Assembly: GCF_016864195.1 (NCBI RefSeq)
Contig: NZ_CP045202.1
Location: forward strand, 2,511,001-2,575,000
Source: Dechloromonas sp. TW-R-39-2
Lineage (GTDB): Bacteria > Pseudomonadota > Gammaproteobacteria > Burkholderiales > Rhodocyclaceae
Direction of reading: 5' to 3'
Length of the DNA: 64,000 bases
Shown here: one piece after another, positions 1 to 7,871 of the stretch
Position numbering within the stretch: the stretch's first letter is position 1
Layout of the letters: every line of letters begins with the position of its first letter
The notes under the pieces: model-generated
Told to the model about the DNA's origin: nothing
Seen by the model: only the letters and a program-made list of their open reading frames with translations
Databases searched by the model: none
Position numbers and translations under genes: made by a program

Positions 1-2109
1 TGCATAACCGGCATCGGCCATGGCACGCGCTTCCTTGATGGCAACGCAAAGCAGTTCGTTGGCGTTGAACAGGATGGTGTCGGAAGGTTTGGCAAAGCCG
101 AAATCAACCACTTCAACCGCACTCTTGGCGACCTTGGCCATGGCGATGGTCATGAACACCGGCTGCAGGAAGTTGAAGACTTCACCCGGCGTTCCCGACT
201 GGGCAGCCCAGTCCGCAGCGCGGGCAGCGAATTCCTTGCAACCGCCACCGGCCGGAATCAGGCCGACACCGGCTTCGACCAGGCCGACATAGCTTTCCAG
301 CGCCATGACGCGCTTGGCGGCATGCATGACGAACTCGCAGCCACCGCCCAGCGCCAGGCCCTGAACCGCAGCGACGGTCGGCACTTGCGCATACTTCAGC
401 GTCTGCGAAGCACGCTGGAATTTCTCGACGGTCTGCTCAAGCAGGTCGAACTGGCCGGCGGCACAAGCTTCGCCAACTTGCTGCAGATTGGCCCCGACAG
501 CAAACGGCGCTTCGTGCCAGACAACCACGCCATCCAGCGTCTGCTCAGCCTGACGCACGGCAGTAATCACGCCATCAAGAACTTCATTGCCGATGGTGTG
601 CATCTTCGACTTGATCGAAATGATGCCAATTTTGCGGTCGACCGCAGGCAGACACCACAAACGCACGCCGTCGTTTTCATACAGCGTCTCGCCCGACTTT
701 TCCGGCGTTGCAGCATTTTCGCCAAGAACGCGTTCAGGGAAATACTGGCGCTGATAAACCGGCAGCGACGAGCGCGGCACATAAGCATTCTTGCGGGCCG
801 AGTAGGAACCTTCCGGCGCATGCACGCCGGTCCGGCCGCTTTCCAGCGCCCAAGCCGGCAGTGCAACATTGCTCATGGCTTTGCCGGCAGCGACATCGGC
901 GGCAACGGCCTGGGCAATATCAGCCCAACCCGCCGCCTGCCAGGTTTCGAACGGGCCTTGCGACCAGCCGAAGCCCCAGCGCATGGCGAGATCGAGGTCA
1001 CGCGCATTGTCGGCGACGTTTTCCAGCTGCACGGCGGCGTAGTGGAAGATGTCGCGGAAAATCGCCCACAGGAACTGGGCTTGCGGATGCGCCGAAGCAC
1101 GCAAGGCAGCAAACTTCTCGGCCGGGTTGCGGATTTTCAGGATGGCACCGACTTCCTCAGCGATTTCGCCGGCCGACTTGCGGTAATCCTGGGCGGCCAG
1201 GTCGAGCACCTGGATTTCCTTGCCCTGCTTGCGGAAAATGCCGCAACGGGTTTTCTGGCCAAGCGCCCCCTGCCCGATCAGCGCGGTCAACCACGCCGGG
1301 GAGGTGAAATAGGCGTGCCACGGATCGTTCGGCAGCGTGTCCTGCATGGTCTTGACGACGTGGGCCAGCGTATCCAGGCCGACCACGTCGGCGGTGCGGT
1401 AGGTGGCGCTCTTCGGGCGGCCGATCTTCGGGCCGGTCAGTGCGTCGACTTCGTCGAAACCGAGGCCGAAAGCCTGGGTGTGGTGCATGACGGCGAGAAT
1501 CGAGAAGACGCCGATGCGGTTGGCGACAAAGTTCGGTGTATCGAGTGCACGGATCACGCTCTTGCCGAGACGCGAGGTCAGCCAGGTTTCCAGCGCATCC
1601 AGCGTGCTGCCATCGGTGCTTTCAGTGCCGATGATTTCAACCAGGTGCATGTAGCGCGGCGGGTTGAAGAAGTGGATGCCGCAGAAGCGCGGACGAACCG
1701 ACTCCGGCAGCCCCTGGGCCAGCACATTCATCGACAGGCCGGAGGTATTCGAAGCGATGATCGTGTTGGCGCCGAGGTGCGGCGCAATCTTGGCATAGAG
1801 ATCGTTCTTCCAGTCCATGCGTTCGGCAATGGCTTCGATCACCAGATCGCACTCGGCGAGCAGCGGCAGATGTTCGTCGTAATTGGCAGCGTCGATGAAC
1901 TTGAGCTTGCCCTTGCTCGCCAGCGGCGCCGGGTCCAGCTTCTTGAGGCCATCGAGGGCCTTCTTGACGATACCGTTCTTGTCTCCTTCTTTCGCCGGCA
2001 GGTCAAACAGCACGACGGGCACATTGGCGTTGGCCAGGTGCGCAGCAATCTGCGCCCCCATCACGCCCGCGCCCAGCACGGCGGCTTTCTTTACGATCAG
2101 CTTGTTCAA
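1..2109 (-). CDS. 3-hydroxyacyl-CoA dehydrogenase / enoyl-CoA hydratase, reversed domain order (3' end outside window)
   Basis: Bifunctional beta-oxidation enzyme that should hydrate enoyl-CoA and oxidise the resulting 3-hydroxyacyl-CoA with NAD. The N-terminal part is the dehydrogenase: dinucleotide-binding GAGVMGAQIA near residue 14, SNTSGL near 120 and HFFNP near 146. A crotonase domain with LGGGCEF near residue 588 follows. This order, dehydrogenase first, is the reverse of classical FadB and resembles the FadN-type proteins. No minus-strand ATG fits; a TTG at 2109 follows AAAGGAG at good spacing. The C-terminus runs past base 1; 703 codons are visible. A FadR/PsrA-like operator lies just upstream at 2151-2166, linking it to the fad operon further right. 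Confidence 0.92.
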   Translation of the reverse strand, partial: MNKLIVKKAAVLGAGVMGAQIAAHLANANVPVVLFDLPAKEGDKNGIVKKALDGLKKLDPAPLASKGKLKFIDAANYDEHLPLLAECDLVIEAIAERMDWKNDLYAKIAPHLGANTIIASNTSGLSMNVLAQGLPESVRPRFCGIHFFNPPRYMHLVEIIGTESTDGSTLDALETWLTSRLGKSVIRALDTPNFVANRIGVFSILAVMHHTQAFGLGFDEVDALTGPKIGRPKSATYRTADVVGLDTLAHVVKTMQDTLPNDPWHAYFTSPAWLTALIGQGALGQKTRCGIFRKQGKEIQVLDLAAQDYRKSAGEIAEEVGAILKIRNPAEKFAALRASAHPQAQFLWAIFRDIFHYAAVQLENVADNARDLDLAMRWGFGWSQGPFETWQAAGWADIAQAVAADVAAGKAMSNVALPAWALESGRTGVHAPEGSYSARKNAYVPRSSLPVYQRQYFPERVLGENAATPEKSGETLYENDGVRLWCLPAVDRKIGIISIKSKMHTIGNEVLDGVITAVRQAEQTLDGVVVWHEAPFAVGANLQQVGEACAAGQFDLLEQTVEKFQRASQTLKYAQVPTVAAVQGLALGGGCEFVMHAAKRVMALESYVGLVEAGVGLIPAGGGCKEFAARAADWAAQSGTPGEVFNFLQPVFMTIAMAKVAKSAVEVVDFGFAKPSDTILFNANELLCVAIKEARAMADAGYA

Positions 2110-2150
2110 GCGATTCTCCTTTAGGTGTCTTTTATACGACTTCGTTTAAA

Positions 2151-2166
2151 TAAAACGAACGTTTGA
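2151..2166. promoter_or_regulatory. Putative fatty-acid regulator operator (site A)
   Basis: TAAAACGAACGTTTGA, an imperfect dyad fitting TCAAAC-N4-GTTTGA, 42 bp upstream of the TTG start of the hydratase/dehydrogenase gene. The same pattern recurs at 3641, 3681 and 10967. The form resembles PsrA/FadR-type TetR operators (established for the family); that the TetR protein of this window binds it is inferred. Confidence 0.6.
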
Positions 2167-2215
2167 ATTATAGATAACAGACTTCTGCGGTCAACTGGTT
2201 TTTCAGGTTTTTTCC

Positions 2216-2241
2216 AAAAAAAAACCCCGGACCAGCCGGGG
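2216..2241 (-). terminator. Rho-independent terminator of the FadL-type gene
   Basis: On the minus strand a CCCCGG/CCGGGG stem with a 5-nt loop is followed by nine T residues, 28 bp after the porin stop codon. Confidence 0.85.
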
Positions 2242-2268
2242 TGTGAAGAGAGTGCAAAAGAAACTGTT

Positions 2269-3576
2269 TTAGAAAGCCATGGAGAACTGAGCACCCAGCA
2301 GAATGGCGCTGTCGGCATACGTCCCCTTGACCAGCCCACGACCATCCGTGCTCTGGTTATTGTTGATTTCAGCATCCTTGACGTAGAGGTAGGCACCACC
2401 GACATCAACGGCCGTCGTCTTGCTTGGCTTCCACTGAACACCGGCGCTGAACCAGGTGCGGTTGTTATCCGGCATGGAAACAAGACGATGCTCGGCGCTC
2501 TTGACCGGGGTCTGGTCGTAGGCAATACCCATCTTCAGCTTCCAGGCATCGTTGACCTTGTAGTTGGCACCAACGGCAAAGCGCCAGGTATCGCGGAAAT
2601 TGGTATCCAGCGTCTGGGCGGTCTGACCGTTCAGCAGCCCCGAGGTGCGAATGATGTCGACCTTGGGAATCGAGCTCCAGCCCGTCCAGGAAACATCACC
2701 CAGCAGTTCCCACTGGTCGCTGGCCTTGTGGGTCAAGCTGAGAATGAATGTATCCGGCAACTTGATCGATGCCTTGGTATCGCTGGCGCGACCGGCAGCA
2801 ATCAAGCCATTCGTGGTGGCGGTGGCAGCAGCAGTACCGTTGCTCGAAATCGAGACATCGCCCTTGGTTTCGTATTTGATCGCCGAGCGATAGGAAACAC
2901 CCAGCTTGGTCGAAGGCGCCAGGGTAAACAAAGCACCGGCATTCCAGCCCCAGGCATCGTCGCTCAGGTTGAGCTTGACGGTCGAGCCGGCAGCACCAGC
3001 AGAGCTGACTGCTGCTGCGCGGATGTACTCGGCTTCAATTTTTTGCCAGTTGAGACCGAAACCCAGAGAAACGCGGTCGTTGGCACGCCAGGCGATCGAA
3101 GGATTGATATTGAGTGTCTTGATATCGAAGCTCACCGACTGAGCCGCGCCAATCCACGGATTGTCGTACTCGGTGCGAAGACCGAACGGTGCACCGATAC
3201 CGAGGCCGAGATAAATGTCCTTGGTCAGCGCCCAGGAGCCGTACATGTTCGGCACAAAACCAAGGCCGCCACCATTACCGCCGTCACCCGTACCATTCAA
3301 CACACCGACGCTGGAGCCGCCATCGCTAAAATTGAAATTGGTCTTGACGAAAGTGCCACCGACCGAAATTTCACGATCCTGCAATTGCGTCATGCCTGCC
3401 GGGTTGTAGAAAACAGTGCTGGCATTTTCAGCAACGGCAGCCGAACCGGCGCCGGCATTACCGATACCACTGGCGCCTTGCTCGCCAAGCAACTGGAAAC
3501 CGGCTGCACTTGCAGAACCGGCAAAAGCGAGAGCCATGAGCGCTGGAATCAGGCGTGGGGCGAATTTGTTGTGCAT
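2269..3576 (-). CDS. fadL: FadL/OmpP1-type outer membrane transport protein
   Basis: Outer membrane beta-barrel for uptake of long-chain fatty acids or other hydrophobic compounds. A signal peptide ends at SASA-AG near residue 25, and the mature start (GFQLLGEQGASGIGNAGAG...NPAGMTQL) is the typical FadL/TodX plug region. The last residues are MAF, with the terminal phenylalanine usual for barrels inserted by BamA. The length, 435 aa, is normal. The ATG follows AGGAGA. Two operator-like dyads (3641 and 3681) lie upstream and a clear terminator follows, so it is probably a single-gene transcript controlled with the neighbouring fad genes. The substrate cannot be told from sequence; fatty acids are the best guess from context. 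Confidence 0.9.
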   Translation of the reverse strand: MHNKFAPRLIPALMALAFAGSASAAGFQLLGEQGASGIGNAGAGSAAVAENASTVFYNPAGMTQLQDREISVGGTFVKTNFNFSDGGSSVGVLNGTGDGGNGGGLGFVPNMYGSWALTKDIYLGLGIGAPFGLRTEYDNPWIGAAQSVSFDIKTLNINPSIAWRANDRVSLGFGLNWQKIEAEYIRAAAVSSAGAAGSTVKLNLSDDAWGWNAGALFTLAPSTKLGVSYRSAIKYETKGDVSISSNGTAAATATTNGLIAAGRASDTKASIKLPDTFILSLTHKASDQWELLGDVSWTGWSSIPKVDIIRTSGLLNGQTAQTLDTNFRDTWRFAVGANYKVNDAWKLKMGIAYDQTPVKSAEHRLVSMPDNNRTWFSAGVQWKPSKTTAVDVGGAYLYVKDAEINNNQSTDGRGLVKGTYADSAILLGAQFSMAF

Positions 3577-3640
3577 TGATTTGTCTCCTGTTTTGTTTAT
3601 GTTTGGGAATGCATCCCGGAACTACTGTGGTGATTAAATC

Positions 3641-3656
3641 TCAAACAAGCGTTTGA
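3641..3656. promoter_or_regulatory. Putative fatty-acid regulator operator (site B)
   Basis: TCAAACAAGCGTTTGA is a perfect 6-bp dyad with a 4-nt spacer, the best of the four sites, 65 bp upstream of the FadL start codon. Confidence 0.65.
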
Positions 3657-3680
3657 AATGCTGTTTTATCTGCATCTATT

Positions 3681-3696
3681 TCAAACGTATGTTGGG
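3681..3696. promoter_or_regulatory. Putative fatty-acid regulator operator (site C, weaker)
   Basis: TCAAACGTATGTTGGG keeps the left arm and part of the right arm of the TCAAAC-N4-GTTTGA pattern. Centre-to-centre distance to site B is 40 bp, about four helical turns, so cooperative binding is possible. Confidence 0.4.
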
Positions 3697-3712
3697 TAAA
3701 AACAACAAATTT

Positions 3713-5626
3713 TTACCTGGCTTGACGGAAATTGAGCGGACCACCGGTAAATGGTGCAAAGCCTGTGCCAAAAATCACCCCGGCATCCGCCAGTTCGGCA
3801 TCGGCAACCACGCCATCGGCAACCAATTGCTCGGTTCGGTCAATCAGCGGCTTGGCCAGGCGGGCCGCCAGACCGGGTGGCACGCCTCCGGGCGCCGCCT
3901 TCTGTGCCTTGCCTTCCGCCCAACGATAGAAACCCTGCCCCGATTTCTTGCCAAGTTGCCCCTGCTGAACACGCGCCAACAAGCAACGTGGCGCCTCGGC
4001 CCCACCCGCCAATTGCTGGCCGGCGGCCATGGCGATGTCCAGCCCAACCGTGTCAATCAACTCAATCGGGCCCATCGGCATACCAAAAGCCAACATGGCT
4101 TCATCAACCGTTTCGGGCGAAATTCCTTCGTCGACCGCGCGCATCGCTGCCAGCATGTAGGGCGCCAGCACCGCATTGACCAGGAAACCGGGTTCGCTGC
4201 GCACCGGCAAGGGCAGCTTGTCGATCTGGCGAACGAAGGCGCAGGCTGCCTGGACAACAGAATCATCGGCCCCTTGCGCAACAACGACCTCAACCAGCGG
4301 CATCATCGCGACAGGATTGAAGAAATGGATGCCGACCAGCCGTTCCGGCCGCTTCAGTGCGATGCGCAAGTCTTCCAGCTTGAGACTGGACGTATTGCTG
4401 GCCAGAATGGCGCCGGGCTTCATGCGCGGCTCGATCACCTTGAACAAGGCATGCTTGGCGGCCACATTTTCGAAAATGGCCTCGATCACCACATCGGCAT
4501 GCGCCACACCGTCACCGTTGACATCGGGAATCAGGCGGTCGAAGGCGGCACGCGCCTTGAGCGGGTCACGCAGACGACGCGCGAACAGCTTGCTGGCCCG
4601 CTGCAATGCCGGCCCCATTCGCTCCAGGCTCTGATCCTGCAAGGTCACGGTCATTCCGCGCAGGGCGCACCAGGCAGCGATATCGCCGCCCATCACACCA
4701 GCACCGATGACATGGACGCGCTGCGCCTTGAAATCGGACGCCTTGCCAAATCCCTTCAGCCGTTCCTGCAGGAAGAAAACCCGAACCAGATTGCGCGCCG
4801 TCGGCGAACTGATGATGCGGTCGATGATGGCCGGCGAGGCCAGTGCATTGCCATTGTGCTTGGCCCAGATGTCGATGATGGCATAAGGCGCCGGATAGTG
4901 TTCGGGACGAGCTTTCTTCGCCACCTGTTTGCGCGCTCCGCTGGCCACGACGCCCTTGAGCGGACCATTGAGCAAGCGCTGCATGACCGGCAAGGCACGG
5001 CGTGGCTGGCCGGACAACACCAGTTGGCGGGCGGCGGCATCCATGACGCGCGGCGGCACGCACTCGTCGGCCAGCCCCATGCGCTTGGCCCGCTTGGCAT
5101 CAATCGTCTTGCCGGTCAGCATCATGTCCATCGCCGCCGTCGGGCCAACCCGTTGTGGCAAACGCAGCATGCCACCCCAACCGGGGAAAATACCGAGCAT
5201 GACTTCGGGCAGGCCCATTTTGGTCGCCGGCTCATCAACCGCCAGCAGATAACGGCAAGCCAGTGCCAGTTCCAGACCGCCACCCAGACAATGGCCACGA
5301 ATAATGGCTAGTGTCGGGTAGTTGACCGCAGCAAGACGATTGAACAAGGTCCAGCCGCGCTCGACCAGCGCCCTGCCCTTTTCGGCAGTATCGAGCTGCG
5401 TGAATTCCTGGATGTCGGCCCCGGCGATGAAGCCTGCCTCTTTGCCGGAGCGGAAGATCAGCGCCTTGGGCGGCTGCTTTTCGAAGGCATCGAGTATCTT
5501 GCCGAGTTCGCCCATCACGGCGACCGACAGGGAGTTGGCCGTTTCACCGGCCTTGTCGAGAATGGCGCTGGCGACGCCCTCGGCATCAAGCTCGACACGC
5601 CAGTGTTGAAGATTCAGATTCATCAT
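3713..5626 (-). CDS. fadB: FadB/FadJ-type enoyl-CoA hydratase / 3-hydroxyacyl-CoA dehydrogenase
   Basis: Alpha-subunit type multifunctional beta-oxidation enzyme. The crotonase domain comes first (GHCLGGGLELALACRY around residue 115), then the NAD-binding dehydrogenase fold (VIGAGVMGGDIA near 307, SNTSSL, HFFNPVAMMP near 436) and the C-terminal dehydrogenase helical domain. At 637 aa it is somewhat shorter than E. coli FadB (about 729 aa). It is the last gene of the probable tetR-fadE-thiolase-degV-fadB operon, starting 9 bp after the DegV stop. Together with the thiolase two genes upstream it would form the trifunctional complex. Two adjacent ATG codons are possible starts. Confidence 0.92.
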   Translation of the reverse strand: MMNLNLQHWRVELDAEGVASAILDKAGETANSLSVAVMGELGKILDAFEKQPPKALIFRSGKEAGFIAGADIQEFTQLDTAEKGRALVERGWTLFNRLAAVNYPTLAIIRGHCLGGGLELALACRYLLAVDEPATKMGLPEVMLGIFPGWGGMLRLPQRVGPTAAMDMMLTGKTIDAKRAKRMGLADECVPPRVMDAAARQLVLSGQPRRALPVMQRLLNGPLKGVVASGARKQVAKKARPEHYPAPYAIIDIWAKHNGNALASPAIIDRIISSPTARNLVRVFFLQERLKGFGKASDFKAQRVHVIGAGVMGGDIAAWCALRGMTVTLQDQSLERMGPALQRASKLFARRLRDPLKARAAFDRLIPDVNGDGVAHADVVIEAIFENVAAKHALFKVIEPRMKPGAILASNTSSLKLEDLRIALKRPERLVGIHFFNPVAMMPLVEVVVAQGADDSVVQAACAFVRQIDKLPLPVRSEPGFLVNAVLAPYMLAAMRAVDEGISPETVDEAMLAFGMPMGPIELIDTVGLDIAMAAGQQLAGGAEAPRCLLARVQQGQLGKKSGQGFYRWAEGKAQKAAPGGVPPGLAARLAKPLIDRTEQLVADGVVADAELADAGVIFGTGFAPFTGGPLNFRQAR

Positions 5627-5635
5627 GTGCTTTCT

Positions 5636-6580
5636 TTAATGCGTGGTGTGCCCGGAGGCAGCAAAGGCCAGCGACAAGGCGCCCGGACCGACATTGACCG
5701 CCGCCGTCTTGCTCATCGGCGAAACCAGGATCTCGACCCCGTTTTCAGCCGCACGGGCGGCCAGTGCGGCATAACCCGGCAGACGGCTGACAGCAGCGGG
5801 CGAACCGCCATAACTGATACAAATCCACGGCGCATCCAGGCCCGCCTCGATGCGCTGTGCGGCCTTGGCAAAAAGCTGACCAACACCGGTTTCGAAGCCG
5901 CGGACCTTGTCGACCGTGGAAGTCAGATCGCGATGGCAGTGCAGCACCGGTTTGACGTCCAGCCAGGAGCCCAGCGTGTAACTACCCCAACTCAGGCTGG
6001 TATCGCCCTTCTTCGAGGCACGCTTGTAAATGTGGAACAGATCGGCCGGGACCAGATAGGTGTGCGTGTGTTCAACGCAGTGCTTCAGGCGCGCGCCGAT
6101 TTCACTCGGCGTACCGCCCTGGCGGATCAGCCGGACAGCCTCGGCTACCGGCACAGCCTGCCCGGTGAACAGGTTGCGCGTCGAAATGACGGCCAGCCCG
6201 AAACGTTCCGGCACCCCGGCCTGGCGGCGAATTTCCTTGTACTTGGTCAAGATGGCGCGTGAAGCCTGCATCGCGTGATCGAAAATCGGGCTGCGCGTGC
6301 TGGTGATGGTCAGGCAGAAAACGTAATCGAAATCGAGCACCAGCCGTTCGAGAAAGAGCTTTTCGATCTGCTCGACCGAGTAGGGAATCGACTCGGCGAA
6401 ATCCTCGCTTTTCCGGTCCAGGTGGCTGGCGTAGAAAGTCTGGGTTTCGAGCGGATCGCGCCTGTCCTCAATGGTCAGTTCGCCAAAACGCAGCGTGATC
6501 GGCATCACGATGATGCCGTTCTCGGTCAGGAAGTCCTTCGGCAAATCGCAGGCCGAATCGACAACGATGCCGATGCGCAC
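5636..6580 (-). CDS. DegV family (fatty-acid-binding EDD fold) protein
   Basis: The N-terminus MRIGIVVDSACDLP and later TSTRSPIFDHAM, with the C-terminal half ending in a serine/glycine-rich segment, identify the DegV family. These proteins bind a fatty acid between two alpha/beta domains; in Firmicutes they (FakB) present fatty acids to the kinase FakA. Here the gene is inside a beta-oxidation operon: it starts at GTG 2 nt after the thiolase stop and is followed 9 bp later by fadB. No FakA-like (Dak2) gene is visible in the window. A role as intracellular fatty-acid carrier is inferred from context. At 314 aa it is slightly longer than usual (about 280). Confidence 0.85.
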   Translation of the reverse strand: MRIGIVVDSACDLPKDFLTENGIIVMPITLRFGELTIEDRRDPLETQTFYASHLDRKSEDFAESIPYSVEQIEKLFLERLVLDFDYVFCLTITSTRSPIFDHAMQASRAILTKYKEIRRQAGVPERFGLAVISTRNLFTGQAVPVAEAVRLIRQGGTPSEIGARLKHCVEHTHTYLVPADLFHIYKRASKKGDTSLSWGSYTLGSWLDVKPVLHCHRDLTSTVDKVRGFETGVGQLFAKAAQRIEAGLDAPWICISYGGSPAAVSRLPGYAALAARAAENGVEILVSPMSKTAAVNVGPGALSLAFAASGHTTH

Positions 6581-6582
6581 GA

Positions 6583-7869
6583 TCAGGCGTCCGCTTCGAC
6601 CAGCATGGCGCCGCCCAGGCCGCCACCGATGCAGATGGTTGCAATGCCGCGCTTCGCCTTCTGGCGACGCAGGACATGCAGCAAATGCAGGACGATACGC
6701 GCACCGGAGGCACCGACCGGATGACCGATCGAAACGGCACCGCCATCGACATTAAGCTTGGCGTCATCCACCTTGCCCAGCGCCGCCGGCAAATCCAGTT
6801 GCTCACGGCAGTAATCATCGGAGGCCCACGCCGCCTGACAGCCAAGCACTTGCGCCGCGAAGGCTTCGTTCAGTTCCCAGGCATCGATATCGTTCAGGCT
6901 CAAGCCATGACGCTGCAGCAGCGGCGTCGAGGCATGCACCGGGCCGAGGCCCATTTGTTCTGGCTCAAGACCGGACCACTGGCTATCAACGATGCGCCCG
7001 AGCGGTTTCAGGTTCCACTTCTTGACCGCCTCTTCCGAAGCCAGGATCAGCCAGGCGGCACCATCGGTAATCTGCGAGCTGTTGGCTGCGGTGATGTTGC
7101 CGTACTTCTTGTCGAAGAAAGGTTTCAGCTTGGCCAGACCGGCCATGCTGGCATCGGCCCGCACGCCGTCATCCTCGGCATAAACCTTGCCGGCACCGTC
7201 GACCACCGGCACGATTTCGCCAAGATGGCCGGCTTGCCGGCTGGCCAGCGCGCGCTGGTGGCTACGCAAGGCAAATTCATCCATCTGCTGACGATTGATG
7301 CCAAAGCGCCAGGCGACGTTTTCAGCCGTCTGGCCCATCAGCAGGCCGACCACCGGATCGGTCAGGCCCTTCATCAGGCCGATCACCGGTGAAAGCAGCG
7401 CCCCCGGCTTGAGCTTCATGAAATGGCCGATTTTCTGGCCCATCGTGCGCATGCCCATCATGCCGGCAAACCAGCGGACCATCGTATCGGAGTACAACAG
7501 CGGCGCGCGGGACAGCGCATCGACGCCGCCGGCCAGCACCAGCTCGGCCCGGCCGCACTGAATGTTGGCAATGGCCGAATCAATGGCCTGCATGCCGGAA
7601 GCGCAGTTGCGCATCACCGTCCAGCCCGGCATTTTTTTACCGCAACCGAGACGCAGCGCAACCATCCGGCCGATATTGGTTTCATCTGGCGACGGTGCGG
7701 CACAGCCGAGAATGACTTCGTCGAGATCGCTCGGCAGGAAAGGCTGACGCAGCAACAAGGCACGTCCGGCCTGGGTCGCCAGGTCGGAGGCGGCAAACGC
7801 CCCCGGCCCTTTCTGCGCCTTCAAAAACGGCGTCCGTGCGCCGTCGACCACGTAAATCGTCTTGCCCAT
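6583..7869 (-). CDS. fadA: Acetyl-CoA C-acyltransferase (thiolase), FadA/FadI type
   Basis: Beta-ketothiolase that cleaves 3-ketoacyl-CoA in the last step of beta-oxidation. The nucleophilic cysteine is in MRNCASGMQA near residue 89. The second active-site region has GHPVGASGAR and the C-terminal CIGGGLGGAM carries the second catalytic cysteine. The length, 428 aa, is closer to FadI than to FadA (about 390). It starts 2 bp after the acyl-CoA dehydrogenase stop codon and ends 2 bp before the DegV start, so it is clearly in one operon with both. Confidence 0.92.
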   Translation of the reverse strand: MGKTIYVVDGARTPFLKAQKGPGAFAASDLATQAGRALLLRQPFLPSDLDEVILGCAAPSPDETNIGRMVALRLGCGKKMPGWTVMRNCASGMQAIDSAIANIQCGRAELVLAGGVDALSRAPLLYSDTMVRWFAGMMGMRTMGQKIGHFMKLKPGALLSPVIGLMKGLTDPVVGLLMGQTAENVAWRFGINRQQMDEFALRSHQRALASRQAGHLGEIVPVVDGAGKVYAEDDGVRADASMAGLAKLKPFFDKKYGNITAANSSQITDGAAWLILASEEAVKKWNLKPLGRIVDSQWSGLEPEQMGLGPVHASTPLLQRHGLSLNDIDAWELNEAFAAQVLGCQAAWASDDYCREQLDLPAALGKVDDAKLNVDGGAVSIGHPVGASGARIVLHLLHVLRRQKAKRGIATICIGGGLGGAMLVEADA

Positions 7870-7871
7870 GA

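Noticed and set aside
322..2124. 600-codon frame on the plus strand
   Set aside because: It lies antisense to a clear hydratase/dehydrogenase gene; its protein has no recognisable domain and the GC-rich codon pattern of the real gene explains the open frame.
3653..5311. 552-codon plus-strand frame
   Set aside because: Antisense to fadB; no domains, composition typical of a shadow.
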